From positions 1-64,000 of the forward strand of contig JAEZJG010000023.1 of the NCBI GenBank assembly GCA_023415795.1: 64,000 bases of DNA, given 5' to 3'. Source of the stretch: Bacillota bacterium (GTDB lineage: Bacteria > Bacillota > Clostridia > Christensenellales > SZUA-584). How positions within the stretch are numbered: the first letter of the stretch is position 1; every line of letters starts with the position of its first letter. The notes below the pieces were generated by a model. It saw only the letters and a list, made by a program, of their open reading frames with translations. It was not told the DNA's origin and did not search any database. Positions 50,798 to 60,059 of this stretch are shown piece after piece. A program made the translations under genes and the position numbers.

Positions 50798-52105
50798 ATG
50801 TATCGAAGGCTGTCGGGCATTGTCATGCTATTGGCTGTTGTTTTGCTGATTGCATCCGCTTGCGGCCCCTCGACGGGCAATGTGCAACCCACCGTGACAG
50901 TGACAAAGGCGCCCGCAATGACCTCCTCACCTGAGCCCTTGCCGGAGCGGGTGACGAATATACCGGCGGATTTTCTGCCGGGACTTTCTAAAGACTTTAT
51001 ACCGGCTGCTGAGCACCATATAGGCATTATCGTGACTCCGGAAGTGGATTGGGATGCGTTACAGAATATCTGTGAGGTCTATCAGGAACGCTTTGGTGTG
51101 ACGGTGACCTCCATGAGCGGCGCGGATGCAGCTCAGCAAAAGGCGGCTGCGCAGCAGCTGTTGTCATCAGGCGCAGAGCTGTTGATTATCGAACCGGCGA
51201 CTGACGCGGTTTGTGAGGTGGACGAGCTGTGCGAGCAGCAAGGAATTCCGTATATATCGATGGGGGCGCAGCTGGATGACAAACCGGGTCAGGGCGGCTA
51301 TGTGTGCGCGATCGTACGGGACGAATATCTCACGGGCGTGCTCAGCGGTATATCCATCGTACAGGCGATGACCAAAAAGTACGGTGAGCCGCGCGGCAAC
51401 ATCGCGGAGCTGGCAGGTGTGGTGAGCGATGATACGTCGGTGATGCGTTCCATGGGTCTGCGGCGCGCATTGGCTGCTCACGGTAAGCTGCGTGTGGTGT
51501 GCAGCATGGCGGGCGGCGACGATAAGACGGCATATGCGGCGGCGGTTAACATATTGAAGGCGTTCCGCGAGGGTGATCTGGACGGCATTGTGGCGTATGA
51601 CGACGCGGCGGCGCTTCAGGTGTTGCAGGCGGTGCTGAATTATGATCGCACAGAGCTGTTGGGCGCGATATGGACGGCAGGCGGCACGAAGGACGGACTG
51701 ACGGGCGTATGGTACGGTCAGTTTGCACAAACGGTGGAGAGCACCGCGTTCTCCGGCATGACGGCGATTCAGTACGCTCTGCAATATCTGGAGGGGCAGG
51801 GCGATGACATACCGCCGATGGTTACGGCGGCAACGCGCGCATTTTCAGCGCAAACGGAACGGCAAAAGCAAGGCATTGCGGCGGTGATTGCGCAGATGCA
51901 GGAGAGGGGAGTCACACGCTGCACCGAGAGCATGGGCGATTACGAGCTGTTTAGGCCGGAGGCGGCGCTGCTGGAGGGATGCTATCCCGCGCCGTGGTAC
52001 GAGCTGGGAGAGGGCTATCTCTCTGAGCTTCAGCCGTACACCACGCAGGAAGCGATATATGCGCAGCGGGAGAGCCAGCCTGCGCAAACTCAGAAAGCGG
52101 AATAA
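50798..52105 (+). CDS. Orphan type-1 periplasmic-binding lipoprotein
   Basis: This 435-aa lipoprotein (lipobox ASAC) has a Peripla_BP-like fold: HIGIIVTPEVDWDAL, AAQQLLSSGAELLIIEP, and GDLDGIVAYDDAAALQVLQA. No ATPase or permease is encoded beside it. The extra C-terminal 100 residues end in a Gln/Pro-rich tail. ATG 50798 is 10 bases from AAGGGGGG; the GTG at 50792 is too close. It may be a sensor-type binding protein or supply another importer. Confidence 0.82.
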   Translation: MYRRLSGIVMLLAVVLLIASACGPSTGNVQPTVTVTKAPAMTSSPEPLPERVTNIPADFLPGLSKDFIPAAEHHIGIIVTPEVDWDALQNICEVYQERFGVTVTSMSGADAAQQKAAAQQLLSSGAELLIIEPATDAVCEVDELCEQQGIPYISMGAQLDDKPGQGGYVCAIVRDEYLTGVLSGISIVQAMTKKYGEPRGNIAELAGVVSDDTSVMRSMGLRRALAAHGKLRVVCSMAGGDDKTAYAAAVNILKAFREGDLDGIVAYDDAAALQVLQAVLNYDRTELLGAIWTAGGTKDGLTGVWYGQFAQTVESTAFSGMTAIQYALQYLEGQGDDIPPMVTAATRAFSAQTERQKQGIAAVIAQMQERGVTRCTESMGDYELFRPEAALLEGCYPAPWYELGEGYLSELQPYTTQEAIYAQRESQPAQTQKAE

Positions 52106-52202
52106 CCGACAGGACTGCGCCAAGCGCAGTGTGTCTGGTATAGATTTGAGGGCTCCGGAAAAGCGCAGGCGATTCTGAGCCCATGGAAAGGGTTTTCTTC
52201 AT

Positions 52203-53069
52203 ATGGAAATGACAGCAGATTGCGTCTATTGTGCCATGAGCCAGATGGACAAATTTTACGTGCGCTTTGTAGGTGATGGGGATAAGCGCATGGCATTTTT
52301 ACGTGAGGTGTGCGCGATGATCGGCGCCTCAAAAAAAGAAACGCCTGTGCCGCTGGTGAACAGAGCACTGCTTAAGCTGATTGCGCGGGATGCGGGCAAA
52401 GATGACCTGTTCGAGGAGGAAAAGCATCTCTACAATCAGGCGATATTGCGCATGGAGGACAGCATCCGTGCGCATATCAATGCGGCGCAGGATAAGCTGT
52501 ACCGCGCGTTGCAGTATGCGATGTCAGGTAACTATATCGACTTTGGGACATCGGCAGGTGTCAGCATGGAAAAGCTGTCCGAGCTGATCGAATCTGCGCC
52601 GGGCATCGATCTGGGGGAGACATATGGACGCCTTCGTACTGAAATCAGCAGCGCAAAATCGCTGGTGTATCTGTTCGATAACTGCGGCGAGATCGTGTTT
52701 GACAAGATGTGCATCGCTGCCATCAAGGAGCTGTATCCATCGCTGACCATCACGGGCGTGGTGCGGGGAGCTCCCACATACAATGATGTGACGCTGGCGG
52801 ACGCTAGTGAGGTGGGGCTGGATCGTCTGATCCCTGTTATCGGCAACGGTGACGATATACCGGGCACCATGCTTTCGCGGATATCACCCCAAGCCAAGGC
52901 GCTGCTTGAGGGTGCGGACATTGTAATCTCTAAGGGTATGGGCAATTACGAGACGTTGTCCGGCAGCGGGCTCAACATATTCTATTTGCTGCTGTGCAAG
53001 TGCGAACGCTTTATGAAGGACTTTAATAAGCCGCGGCTTGCCGGTGTGTTTCAGGCAGAAAGAGCTTAA
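52203..53069 (+). CDS. DUF89/ARMT1-family metal-dependent phosphatase
   Basis: This 288-aa protein shows the DUF89 layout: N-terminal CVYC, middle LVYLFDNCGEIVFDKM (metal-binding Asp-Asn), VVRGAPTYNDVT and the C-terminal KGMGNYETL. Characterised relatives dephosphorylate damaged or unwanted phosphometabolites. The bacterial type has two extra Cys near the N-terminus. The context (after a binding lipoprotein, same strand, 97 bases) is not informative. No AGGAGG; GGAAAG is the best ribosome site. Confidence 0.88.
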   Translation: MEMTADCVYCAMSQMDKFYVRFVGDGDKRMAFLREVCAMIGASKKETPVPLVNRALLKLIARDAGKDDLFEEEKHLYNQAILRMEDSIRAHINAAQDKLYRALQYAMSGNYIDFGTSAGVSMEKLSELIESAPGIDLGETYGRLRTEISSAKSLVYLFDNCGEIVFDKMCIAAIKELYPSLTITGVVRGAPTYNDVTLADASEVGLDRLIPVIGNGDDIPGTMLSRISPQAKALLEGADIVISKGMGNYETLSGSGLNIFYLLLCKCERFMKDFNKPRLAGVFQAERA

Positions 53070-53098
53070 AAATAGCTTTCAGCTTGTCGAAAAACCTA

Positions 53099-53238
53099 CG
53101 GTTTTCCGCCAGTTTTCTGGTATTATGCAGTTCCTTGTTCCTCAAGACTGCATAATACCACAAGGTGTGGGCTGCGCGGGCACGGGGTCCCCGAAAAGCA
53201 AAGCTTTTTGGGGTGAATCATAGCCCGTCTTGCCCACA
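53099..53238. repeat. Nested hairpin element in a gene-free 307-base gap
   Basis: Three stems: CGAAAAACC-tac-GGTTTTCCG; TGGTATTATGCAG (53118-53130) with an exact complement at 53148-53160; and a composite stem TGTGGGC (53166-53172)/GCCCACA (53232-53238) that encloses CCCCGAAAAGC/GCTTTTTGGGG (53189-53213). The gap 53070-53376 otherwise holds only a promoter. It looks like a REP/MITE-type element or a structured 3' end. Confidence 0.6.
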
Positions 53239-53302
53239 GTATTATATAAAGGACTTTTTTGACAGTCTGAGAGCCTAAAATAAGCTTTATTATAATTTAG
53301 GA

Positions 53303-53332
53303 CTGACAAGATAGGCTTCGCTATAGTATAAT
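53303..53332 (+). promoter_or_regulatory. Probable sigma-A promoter of the beta-propeller gene
   Basis: CTGACA, 18-base spacer, TATAAT, 45 bases before the ATG. Confidence 0.55.
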
Positions 53333-53376
53333 AGAGATTATTTTGGTGGTGGAATAACAGTGGAAAGGTTCAGCAA

Positions 53377-55227
53377 ATGAAGAAGAAATACTACGCGAGA
53401 AGGCGAAGAGTCAAAAGAACGGTGAAAACACGGTTTTTTATCATCATCGGGATTCTTGTGGCTGCGCTTGCGGTGGGGATATTTTTTATCGTAAAGGCGA
53501 TTACTGACACGCCGGGCAGCTCTGCGCCGCCCAGTGCAAGCGTGACATTGTCGCCGCCTGACACAACCGTGACGCTGCCGGAGGACGAACCGACGCCGAC
53601 TGAGGCGCCCACGCCCACACCTGCGCCGTCGCTGTCGGCAGATCTGAAGCCGCACGCGACCGAGAACACCGATCCAGCAAAGGTGGGTGTGTCGTATGAA
53701 ATTATGGTGGAAGGCGCGACCGTAACCTCCTATACGCGGCCCGACCCGATCAGCTTCGGCACGGGTACGGAATATACTATGCTGGAGGGTATCATCAACT
53801 TCCGCGGCAACAACTATCGCAACGCGCCCAGCTGGGGTTCGGTGACGATATCTGAAAACAAGCTGGAAGTGAAGGACTACAACAAGCAGACCGATGCTAT
53901 TGGCAGATGGGGCGGTGCGGCTTGGACGGGGCAGCCGTTGATCGTGAAATGGCCTGCAGAAACGCGTGCCATTATGACGTCGTTGAAGGAAGAGTTCAGA
54001 AACAAGGAAGACTTCGTCGAGGTCATCTACGCGACGCTGGACGGCCGCATCTATTTTATGGAGCTGTCCACCGGCAAGAAGACGCGTGACTATATCAATA
54101 TTGGCGCACCCACCAAGGGAACGCCCACGCTGGACCCGCGCGGCTATCCCATCATCTATGTGGGACAGGGCTTGCAGTCGGATGGCGATGCCAACTCCTG
54201 TAACGACATGTATTTCCGCGCGTACAGCCTGATAGACGGCAAACTGCTGATGAAGTTTGGCGCATCGTCCTCTGATCCGTTTGCTTACCGCAAGTGGCAG
54301 GCATACGACTCCAGCGCGCTGATTGATGCGGAGACGGATACGCTAATCGAGCCGGGTGAGAACGGCGTGCTCTATACGATGAAGCTGAACACGAAGTATG
54401 ATCCGGCGGCGGGTACGGTAACGATGGATTCCGAACCCAAGATCGTGAAGTATCGCTATACATCGGATCACAATAAAAATGCAGATTCATCCGGGCGCTG
54501 GGGCATGGAGAATTCCGCTGCGGCATGGCGCAACTATCTGTTCTTCACAGACAACGCGGGCATACTGCAGTGTGTGGACTTAAACACCATGTCGCTGGTA
54601 TACGCGAACAATCTGGAAGACGACAGCGATGTATCGATGGTGCTGGAGGAGGACATCCCCAACCAGAAGATATACTTGTACACCGGCTGCGAATATGACG
54701 AGCTGGTGCGTAAGCTGGGCAGCACAGGACCGGCGTACGCCCGCAAGATTGACGGGCTGACGGGTGAGATACTGTGGACGCAGTCGTTTGATGTGAAGTC
54801 TAACGACGCTGTGGACGGCGGTGTGCTGGCGACGCCTGTGCTGGGTCGTGACGGTACCAGCATGGAAGGGCTCATCATCTACAACGTGACGGCGGCGGTG
54901 AAGGGCGATTCCACCACGAGCTATCTGGTGGCGCTGGATAAGGTGACGGGCGAAGAGAAGTGGCGCTACGATATGGATATCAGCGGATGGTCGCCCTCGT
55001 CCCCAGTGCCGGTTTATACAGATGACGGCAAGGGCTACATTGTGCAGTGTGACCGTGCGGGCGATGTGGCGCTGATCGACGGCGCGACGGGCGCAGAGGT
55101 GACCAAGGTGAGCTTGGCCAAGAGCGAGGATGAGGACAACAACTTTGAAGCAACGCCCGCTATCTATGGCAACACCATCGTTGTGGCCTCGCGCGACAGA
55201 AACATATTCTTTATCGAGATAAAGTAA
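53377..55227 (+). CDS. Membrane-anchored PQQ-like beta-propeller protein
   Basis: This 616-aa protein has a very basic N-terminus (KKKYYARRRRVKR), one helix (FFIIIGILVAALAVGIFFIV), a Pro/Thr-rich linker, and a propeller built of PQQ-type blades: IYATLDGRIYFMELSTGKKT, VALDKVTGEEKWRYD, ALIDGATGAEVTKV. The middle part (EGIINFRGNNYRNAPSWG) is a conserved start for clostridial relatives. It probably acts on the cell surface as a scaffold or binding protein. The gene ends at a strong terminator. Confidence 0.88.
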   Translation: MKKKYYARRRRVKRTVKTRFFIIIGILVAALAVGIFFIVKAITDTPGSSAPPSASVTLSPPDTTVTLPEDEPTPTEAPTPTPAPSLSADLKPHATENTDPAKVGVSYEIMVEGATVTSYTRPDPISFGTGTEYTMLEGIINFRGNNYRNAPSWGSVTISENKLEVKDYNKQTDAIGRWGGAAWTGQPLIVKWPAETRAIMTSLKEEFRNKEDFVEVIYATLDGRIYFMELSTGKKTRDYINIGAPTKGTPTLDPRGYPIIYVGQGLQSDGDANSCNDMYFRAYSLIDGKLLMKFGASSSDPFAYRKWQAYDSSALIDAETDTLIEPGENGVLYTMKLNTKYDPAAGTVTMDSEPKIVKYRYTSDHNKNADSSGRWGMENSAAAWRNYLFFTDNAGILQCVDLNTMSLVYANNLEDDSDVSMVLEEDIPNQKIYLYTGCEYDELVRKLGSTGPAYARKIDGLTGEILWTQSFDVKSNDAVDGGVLATPVLGRDGTSMEGLIIYNVTAAVKGDSTTSYLVALDKVTGEEKWRYDMDISGWSPSSPVPVYTDDGKGYIVQCDRAGDVALIDGATGAEVTKVSLAKSEDEDNNFEATPAIYGNTIVVASRDRNIFFIEIK

Positions 55228-55246
55228 GAGATAATACGAAAAAGAG

Positions 55247-55285
55247 AAGACCCTTCGGAAGCAAAACCGAAGGGTCTTTGTATTT
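55247..55285. terminator. Terminator between convergent genes
   Basis: Perfect 12-bp stem AAGACCCTTCGG/CCGAAGGGTCTT, 8-base loop, then TGTATTTT. Confidence 0.88.
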
Positions 55286-55308
55286 TAGGTAAGACGTGAT
55301 TCGCCATA

Positions 55309-56136
55309 TCAGGAGCCTTGATTTGCACTTCTCGTTGGGTTCTGATCAAGGGCATTCTCCTCTTCCCGGAAAGCGCGGCGCGATAGTATGATAAACACAA
55401 GCGCCAGCACGGCCACAATGCCCACGAATATCTCGATGTCGTAGATGCTGGAGCCGAAAACCTCGGGCATAATTACGACAGGTGCGTCGATAATCATATG
55501 CGCCAACACGGCGACCCAGACCACCCACACGCGGCGCTTACGCACCGCCATCAGTACGAGAATGGACAGCGCGATCTGAATGAGCATGGCGCAGATGCGC
55601 TCGAAGCCGCCGAGGTAGATATCGAAAGGCTGCAAAGTCGTCAGCTGCGTCATGAGCTGATCGGCAGTGCCTGCGGGCATCAGCGCAGAGATCTGATCGA
55701 ACTGGCCGGCGTTGATCATCTGTGCGATGACGAGGCTGTTGATGTTTGCCATACCCACCAGCAGAATTGCCTCAATGCCGCCATGACCCACGCCAAACGC
55801 GAAGCCGTCAATCCAGCGGCTGCGCTTGCGCAGCAGTGTGCGGTAGCCCAGATACCGTCCGAACTCCTCGAAAAGCCCGGCGGTGAGCCCCAGGAATATG
55901 CCGTACAGCCACGGGCGCTGCACCATGTCCGTCCACCAGTCCATCGGAGCCAGCACGTATTGCATCAGCGGAATGCGGATGATGAGCTGGAACACGACAA
56001 AGACCGCTGCACCCACGAGCACCGGGATGAACGCGCGTTTCTTGGCGAGCAGCAGATAGAGTACACAACCGAGCGGCAGTCCGAAGCAGATGATGGTGTT
56101 GACGGTGAAGGCGGTGATAACAGCATTGTCCACCAT
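55309..56136 (-). CDS. YhfC-family intramembrane metalloprotease-like protein
   Basis: This 275-aa protein has about seven helices and CPBP/YhfC motifs: GLFEEFGRY (Glu-Glu), FGVGHGGIEAIL (His) and AHMIIDAPV (His, Asp). Related Abi/CAAX-type proteins are membrane proteases. The substrate is unknown. GGAGGA precedes the ATG. Single gene. Confidence 0.88.
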   Translation of the reverse strand: MVDNAVITAFTVNTIICFGLPLGCVLYLLLAKKRAFIPVLVGAAVFVVFQLIIRIPLMQYVLAPMDWWTDMVQRPWLYGIFLGLTAGLFEEFGRYLGYRTLLRKRSRWIDGFAFGVGHGGIEAILLVGMANINSLVIAQMINAGQFDQISALMPAGTADQLMTQLTTLQPFDIYLGGFERICAMLIQIALSILVLMAVRKRRVWVVWVAVLAHMIIDAPVVIMPEVFGSSIYDIEIFVGIVAVLALVFIILSRRAFREEENALDQNPTRSANQGS

Positions 56137-56260
56137 GATAGTATCCTCCTGTAAATATTAACAATAACAATAAGATGGTAATACTACAGGGGTAAACCGT
56201 CAACCGGTAAATTAAAACCGGCGCAGCCTGTAAGTGCCGCGCCGGTCAGTTACCGATAGA

Positions 56261-57658
56261 TTATTTGCTCATTATATATTCATACATCGCTTTAGCGGCT
56301 GTTTTGCCCGCGCCCATCGCCAGTATAACGGTGGCCGCGCCGGAGACAGCGTCTCCGCCCGCGTATACGCCGGGGATGGACGTTGCGCCAGTGGCCTCGT
56401 CTGCGATGATGCCGCCCCACTTCTGTGTGGCAAGACCGGGCGTGGAGGTGCGCATCAGCGGATTCGGACTTTGGCCGATGGCAACCACGACGGCGTCCAA
56501 CTCTATGTCGTATTCCGAACCCTCAACGGCCACAGGCCTGCGGCGGCCGGAGCTGTCCGGCTCGCCCAGTTCCATTTTGACCACGCGCATGCCGCGCACA
56601 TAGCCGTTTTCCGTGCCCAGTATCTCGGTGGGGTTTACAAGCAGATGGAACTGAATGCCTTCTTCCTTGGCGTGGTGCACTTCCTCCGCGCGCGCGGGCA
56701 TTTCGGCTTCTCCGCGGCGGTAGACGATGTACACTTCATCTGCGCCCAAACGTTTCGCGCAGCGTGCCGCGTCCATTGCGACGTTGCCGCCGCCGACAAC
56801 AGCCACACGCTTATGGCGCACGACGGGCGTGTCGTTTTCGGGGAAGGTGTAACCCTTCATCAGATTGATGCGGGTCAAGAACTCGTTGGCGGAATAGACA
56901 CCGTTGAGGTTCTCGCCCGGTATGTTCATAAAGCTGGGAAGCCCCGCGCCTGTGCCGATGAATATCGCGTCGTAGCCCATCTCCTTCAGATCGTCTATGG
57001 TCAAAACGCGTCCCATCACCATGTTGGTCTCAATCTTCACGCCCATGCACACCAGCGCTTCAATCTCCTTTTTGACCAGACCCTTGGGCAAGCGGAACTC
57101 GGGTATGCCGTATACCAACACACCGCCCGATGTGTGGAACGCCTCAAACACCGTGACATCCACACCCATCAGTGCGAGGTCTGCCGCACAGGTGAGACCG
57201 GCGGGGCCGGAGCCGATGACGGCGGCCTTCTTGCCGTTGGGTATGCCGCAGGCGGGAGAGGGTATGCCTTCGCCAATCGCGTAATCCGCTGCGAAGCGCT
57301 CCAGACGGCCAATGCCCACAGGCTCGCCCTTGATGCCGCGCACGCACAGCTGTTCACACTGCGACTCCTGCGGACACACGCGTCCGCAAATGGCGGGCAG
57401 TCCGTTGGTTTCGCGTATCTTGTTGTAAGCGTCAATATATTTGCCCTCGGCGATCAAGCCGATGAACTGCGGTATCTGCACGTTGACAGGGCAGCCCTTG
57501 ACGCATGGCTGGTTTTTGCACTGAAGGCAGCGCGCCGCTTCGTTCTGCGCCATCTCGGCGGTATATCCCAGCGCAACCTCGCTGAAGTTGGTGGCGCGCA
57601 CCTTGGGATCCTGCTCCGGGATCGGTGTCTTCTTCAAGTCCATATTGCGTGTTGCCAT
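56261..57658 (-). CDS. nfnB: NfnB / GltD-like FAD-dependent oxidoreductase
   Basis: This 465-aa protein is the large subunit of NADH-dependent ferredoxin:NADP oxidoreductase or the homologous sulfide dehydrogenase/glutamate synthase small chain. An N-terminal two-[4Fe-4S] region (CLQCKNQPCVKGCPV and CGRVCPQESQCEQLC) is followed by FAD (VIGSGPAGLTCA) and NADPH (VVGGGNVAMDAAR) sites. With the adjacent NfnA it would bifurcate electrons between NAD(H), NADP(H) and ferredoxin. The genes are contiguous (57658/57659). Confidence 0.92.
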   Translation of the reverse strand: MATRNMDLKKTPIPEQDPKVRATNFSEVALGYTAEMAQNEAARCLQCKNQPCVKGCPVNVQIPQFIGLIAEGKYIDAYNKIRETNGLPAICGRVCPQESQCEQLCVRGIKGEPVGIGRLERFAADYAIGEGIPSPACGIPNGKKAAVIGSGPAGLTCAADLALMGVDVTVFEAFHTSGGVLVYGIPEFRLPKGLVKKEIEALVCMGVKIETNMVMGRVLTIDDLKEMGYDAIFIGTGAGLPSFMNIPGENLNGVYSANEFLTRINLMKGYTFPENDTPVVRHKRVAVVGGGNVAMDAARCAKRLGADEVYIVYRRGEAEMPARAEEVHHAKEEGIQFHLLVNPTEILGTENGYVRGMRVVKMELGEPDSSGRRRPVAVEGSEYDIELDAVVVAIGQSPNPLMRTSTPGLATQKWGGIIADEATGATSIPGVYAGGDAVSGAATVILAMGAGKTAAKAMYEYIMSK

Positions 57659-58489
57659 TTACTTCACCCCCTTGAACAGGTTGCAGGACTCACCCTCCTG
57701 CTGCTTATACATGCCCTGACGACGCATCGCCTCGTCAAAATCCACCTCGTGACCGTCGAAATCCGGTCCGTCTACACAGGCAAACTTGGTTTTGCCGCCC
57801 ACGGTTACGCGGCAGCCGCCGCACATGCCGGTGCCGTCAATCATCACCGGGTTCATGCTGACAATAGTTTTGATGCCGTATTCCTTGGTAAGCTTGCATA
57901 CGAACTTCATCATAATTAATGGACCGATGGCTATCACGATGTCGAATTTTTCGCCCGATTCGATCTCGGCTTTGAGGGCGTCGGTCACGAAACCCTTGCG
58001 TCCGTTGCTGCCGTCGTCCGTCATCACCAGCAGCTTGTCGGAAACCGCGCCCACTTCCTGCTCCAGCAAAACGAGATCCTTATTACGGAAGCCGATGATG
58101 CTGGTAACGGAAACACCCATGGAATGCAGTTTCTTAGCCTGCGGATACGCGATGGCTGTGCCCAATCCGCCGCCGATAACCGCTGCTTTTTTGATGGTGC
58201 TGTCGAAATGTGACGGCTCGCCCAGCGGCCCCACAAAGTCCTGCAGGCTGTCGCCCGCGTTCATCGTGCCCAGCTGCAGCGTTGTTTTGCCGACCTCCTG
58301 AAAGATGATCGTGACGGTGCCGGCTGTGCTGTCGTAGTCGGCGATGGTGAGCGGAATGCGCTCGCCCTGTTCGTTGACGCGCAGAATGATGAATTGCCCG
58401 GGCTGCGCTTTTTTGGCAACCAATGGCGCGTCGATGACCATGAGCTTAACCTGCTCACTCAGCGTCTCTTTTTTGAGTATTCGGTACAC
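57659..58489 (-). CDS. nfnA: NfnA, FAD/NAD-binding subunit with [2Fe-2S] cluster
   Basis: This 276-aa protein has a flavin domain (AQPGQFIILRVNEQGERIPL), an NAD-binding segment (VIGGGLGTAIAYPQAKKL) and the cluster motif DGTGMCGGCRV ... KFACVDGP. It resembles the dihydroorotate dehydrogenase electron-transfer subunit. GTG 58489 has GAGGAG at proper spacing and gives the family start MYRIL; the longer frame to 58528 is rejected. First gene of the nfnAB operon. Confidence 0.92.
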   Translation of the reverse strand: MYRILKKETLSEQVKLMVIDAPLVAKKAQPGQFIILRVNEQGERIPLTIADYDSTAGTVTIIFQEVGKTTLQLGTMNAGDSLQDFVGPLGEPSHFDSTIKKAAVIGGGLGTAIAYPQAKKLHSMGVSVTSIIGFRNKDLVLLEQEVGAVSDKLLVMTDDGSNGRKGFVTDALKAEIESGEKFDIVIAIGPLIMMKFVCKLTKEYGIKTIVSMNPVMIDGTGMCGGCRVTVGGKTKFACVDGPDFDGHEVDFDEAMRRQGMYKQQEGESCNLFKGVK

Positions 58490-58684
58490 GTTCAAACTCC
58501 TCACTGTTGATGTTAAATTGCTATACATATATCATTATAACATCCGACAATCCATATGCCAAACACTACATTGACATTTTCGCGGCTTCAAATGACAAAG
58601 AGAAAGCGCATAAACAATAGCGTTGTTTTTAAAAGACGGTCGATGTAGAATGATGTAAAGCAACTTGTTTGAAGGAGAACCGCT

Positions 58685-59743
58685 GTGAAAAGAATAATGA
58701 ACATCAAGCGATATTCCGAATCTGCCGCTGCAAAGGCGCGGGAACGGGTGGACGGACTGGTGAAACCCATGGGGAGCTTGGGGCAGCTTGAGGACTACGC
58801 GGTGAAGCTGGCGGGGATATTTGGCAAGCTGACGCTGCCGCCGCTAAGAAAGGCTGTTGCCGTATTCGCGGCGGACAACGGCGTGTGGGACGAGGGCATA
58901 TCGCCTGTGCCGCAGGGTGTGACGGCGATGCAGGCTGTCAATATGACGAAGGGAATCACGGGCGTTTGCGTGCTGGCGGCGTGCGCCGGGGCGGATGTAT
59001 TCGTTTACGACATCGGCATACGCAACTTTCAGGGCTATAAAGGCGTGGAGGATAAGCGCGTGGCTAACGGTACCCGCAGCATCGCAAAGGGGCCTGCCAT
59101 GGATATTGGACAGGCCATCAAGGCGGTCGCGCATGGTATTGATGCGGCGGAGGCGCTGTGGGAAAAGGGTTATCGGCTGCTGGGGTGCGGTGAGATGGGC
59201 ATTTGCAACACCACCACGTCTGCGGCGGTGTTGTGTGCGCTGACGGGCGCAGAGCCGGAGGAAACGGTGGGGCGCGGTGCGGGTATTACAGACGAGCAGC
59301 TGGCAAAGAAGCGCGAGGTGGTGCGGGCCGCACTGGAGCTGAACAAGCCCGATCCGGATAATACGCTGGAGGTGCTGGCCACGGTGGGCGGATTCGATAT
59401 CGCCGCAATGGCAGGGTTCTTCCTGGGTGCGGCATATAAGCAGGTGCCGGTGGTGATCGACGGTTTCATATCCGCGGTGGCGGCAGTGGCAGCCAGCCGT
59501 TTGAACCCGGCTGTTTTGGACTACATGTTTGCGTCGCACCACAGTGCAGAGCCGGGCTTTGACATCGCGATGGAGGCGCTGGGCTTTTCCGCGCCGCTGC
59601 GGCTTAACATGCGGCTGGGTGAGGGCAGCGGCTGCCCGCTGATGTTCGGCGTGTTGGACGGTGCAGCAGCGGTGCTGACCAAGATGGCGACGTTCGCCGA
59701 GGGGCGTGTTGATGCCTCGAAGCTGGTGGACATTCGCAAATAG
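58685..59743 (+). CDS. cobT: Nicotinate-nucleotide-dimethylbenzimidazole phosphoribosyltransferase
   Basis: This 352-aa enzyme activates the lower ligand base for cobamide (vitamin B12-type) assembly. LVKPMGSLGQLEDYAV, FAADNGVWDEGISPVPQGVTA, and the C-terminal ASHHSAEPGF with catalytic Glu (LGEGSGCPL) are present. The loop GEMGICNTTTS has Cys where many relatives have Gly or Ala (GEMGIGNTTTA). GTG start with AAGGAG. No other cob genes are nearby, which fits cobamide remodelling or a scattered pathway. Confidence 0.95.
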   Translation: MKRIMNIKRYSESAAAKARERVDGLVKPMGSLGQLEDYAVKLAGIFGKLTLPPLRKAVAVFAADNGVWDEGISPVPQGVTAMQAVNMTKGITGVCVLAACAGADVFVYDIGIRNFQGYKGVEDKRVANGTRSIAKGPAMDIGQAIKAVAHGIDAAEALWEKGYRLLGCGEMGICNTTTSAAVLCALTGAEPEETVGRGAGITDEQLAKKREVVRAALELNKPDPDNTLEVLATVGGFDIAAMAGFFLGAAYKQVPVVIDGFISAVAAVAASRLNPAVLDYMFASHHSAEPGFDIAMEALGFSAPLRLNMRLGEGSGCPLMFGVLDGAAAVLTKMATFAEGRVDASKLVDIRK

Positions 59744-59762
59744 TATAAGAAGGAGAGATCTT

Positions 59763-60050
59763 ATGTTTAGACATGTGGTATGCTTTCGCTTAAAGCCGGA
59801 GGAGAAGGGCAGAGCGGCGGAGGCCAAACAGCGCATTATGGGGCTTGCGGCAATCAAAGAGGTCAAAAGTATTGAGGTAGGGCTGGACAACTTAAAAAGC
59901 CCGCGCTCGTATGATATCATACTGATTACGGACTTTGATAACATTCATGATTATAAGGTGTATGACGCGCACGAGCTGCATCAGCCAGTGCGCCAGTTTA
60001 TGCGCAGCATTGTAGATTCGTCCGTCGCGGTCGACTTTGAACGTGACTGA
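59763..60050 (+). CDS. Dabb-family (stress-responsive A/B barrel) protein
   Basis: This 95-aa ferredoxin-like alpha/beta barrel begins MFRHVVCFRLKPE and has the Dabb middle YDIILITDFDNIHDYKVYDAHELH. Function is unclear in most bacteria. ATG 59763 has AAGGAGAG; the longer frame from 59706 overlaps cobT. It is 19 bases after cobT, so co-transcribed. Confidence 0.9.
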   Translation: MFRHVVCFRLKPEEKGRAAEAKQRIMGLAAIKEVKSIEVGLDNLKSPRSYDIILITDFDNIHDYKVYDAHELHQPVRQFMRSIVDSSVAVDFERD

Positions 60051-60059
60051 TGCTGACGG

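Noticed and set aside
56234..57919. 561-aa open frame on the plus strand
   Set aside because: It is antisense to nfnB and nfnA, which have clear motifs and starts; the frame has low-complexity His/Ala/Arg composition typical of a shadow.
58844..59944. 366-aa open frame on the minus strand
   Set aside because: Shadow of cobT and the Dabb gene.
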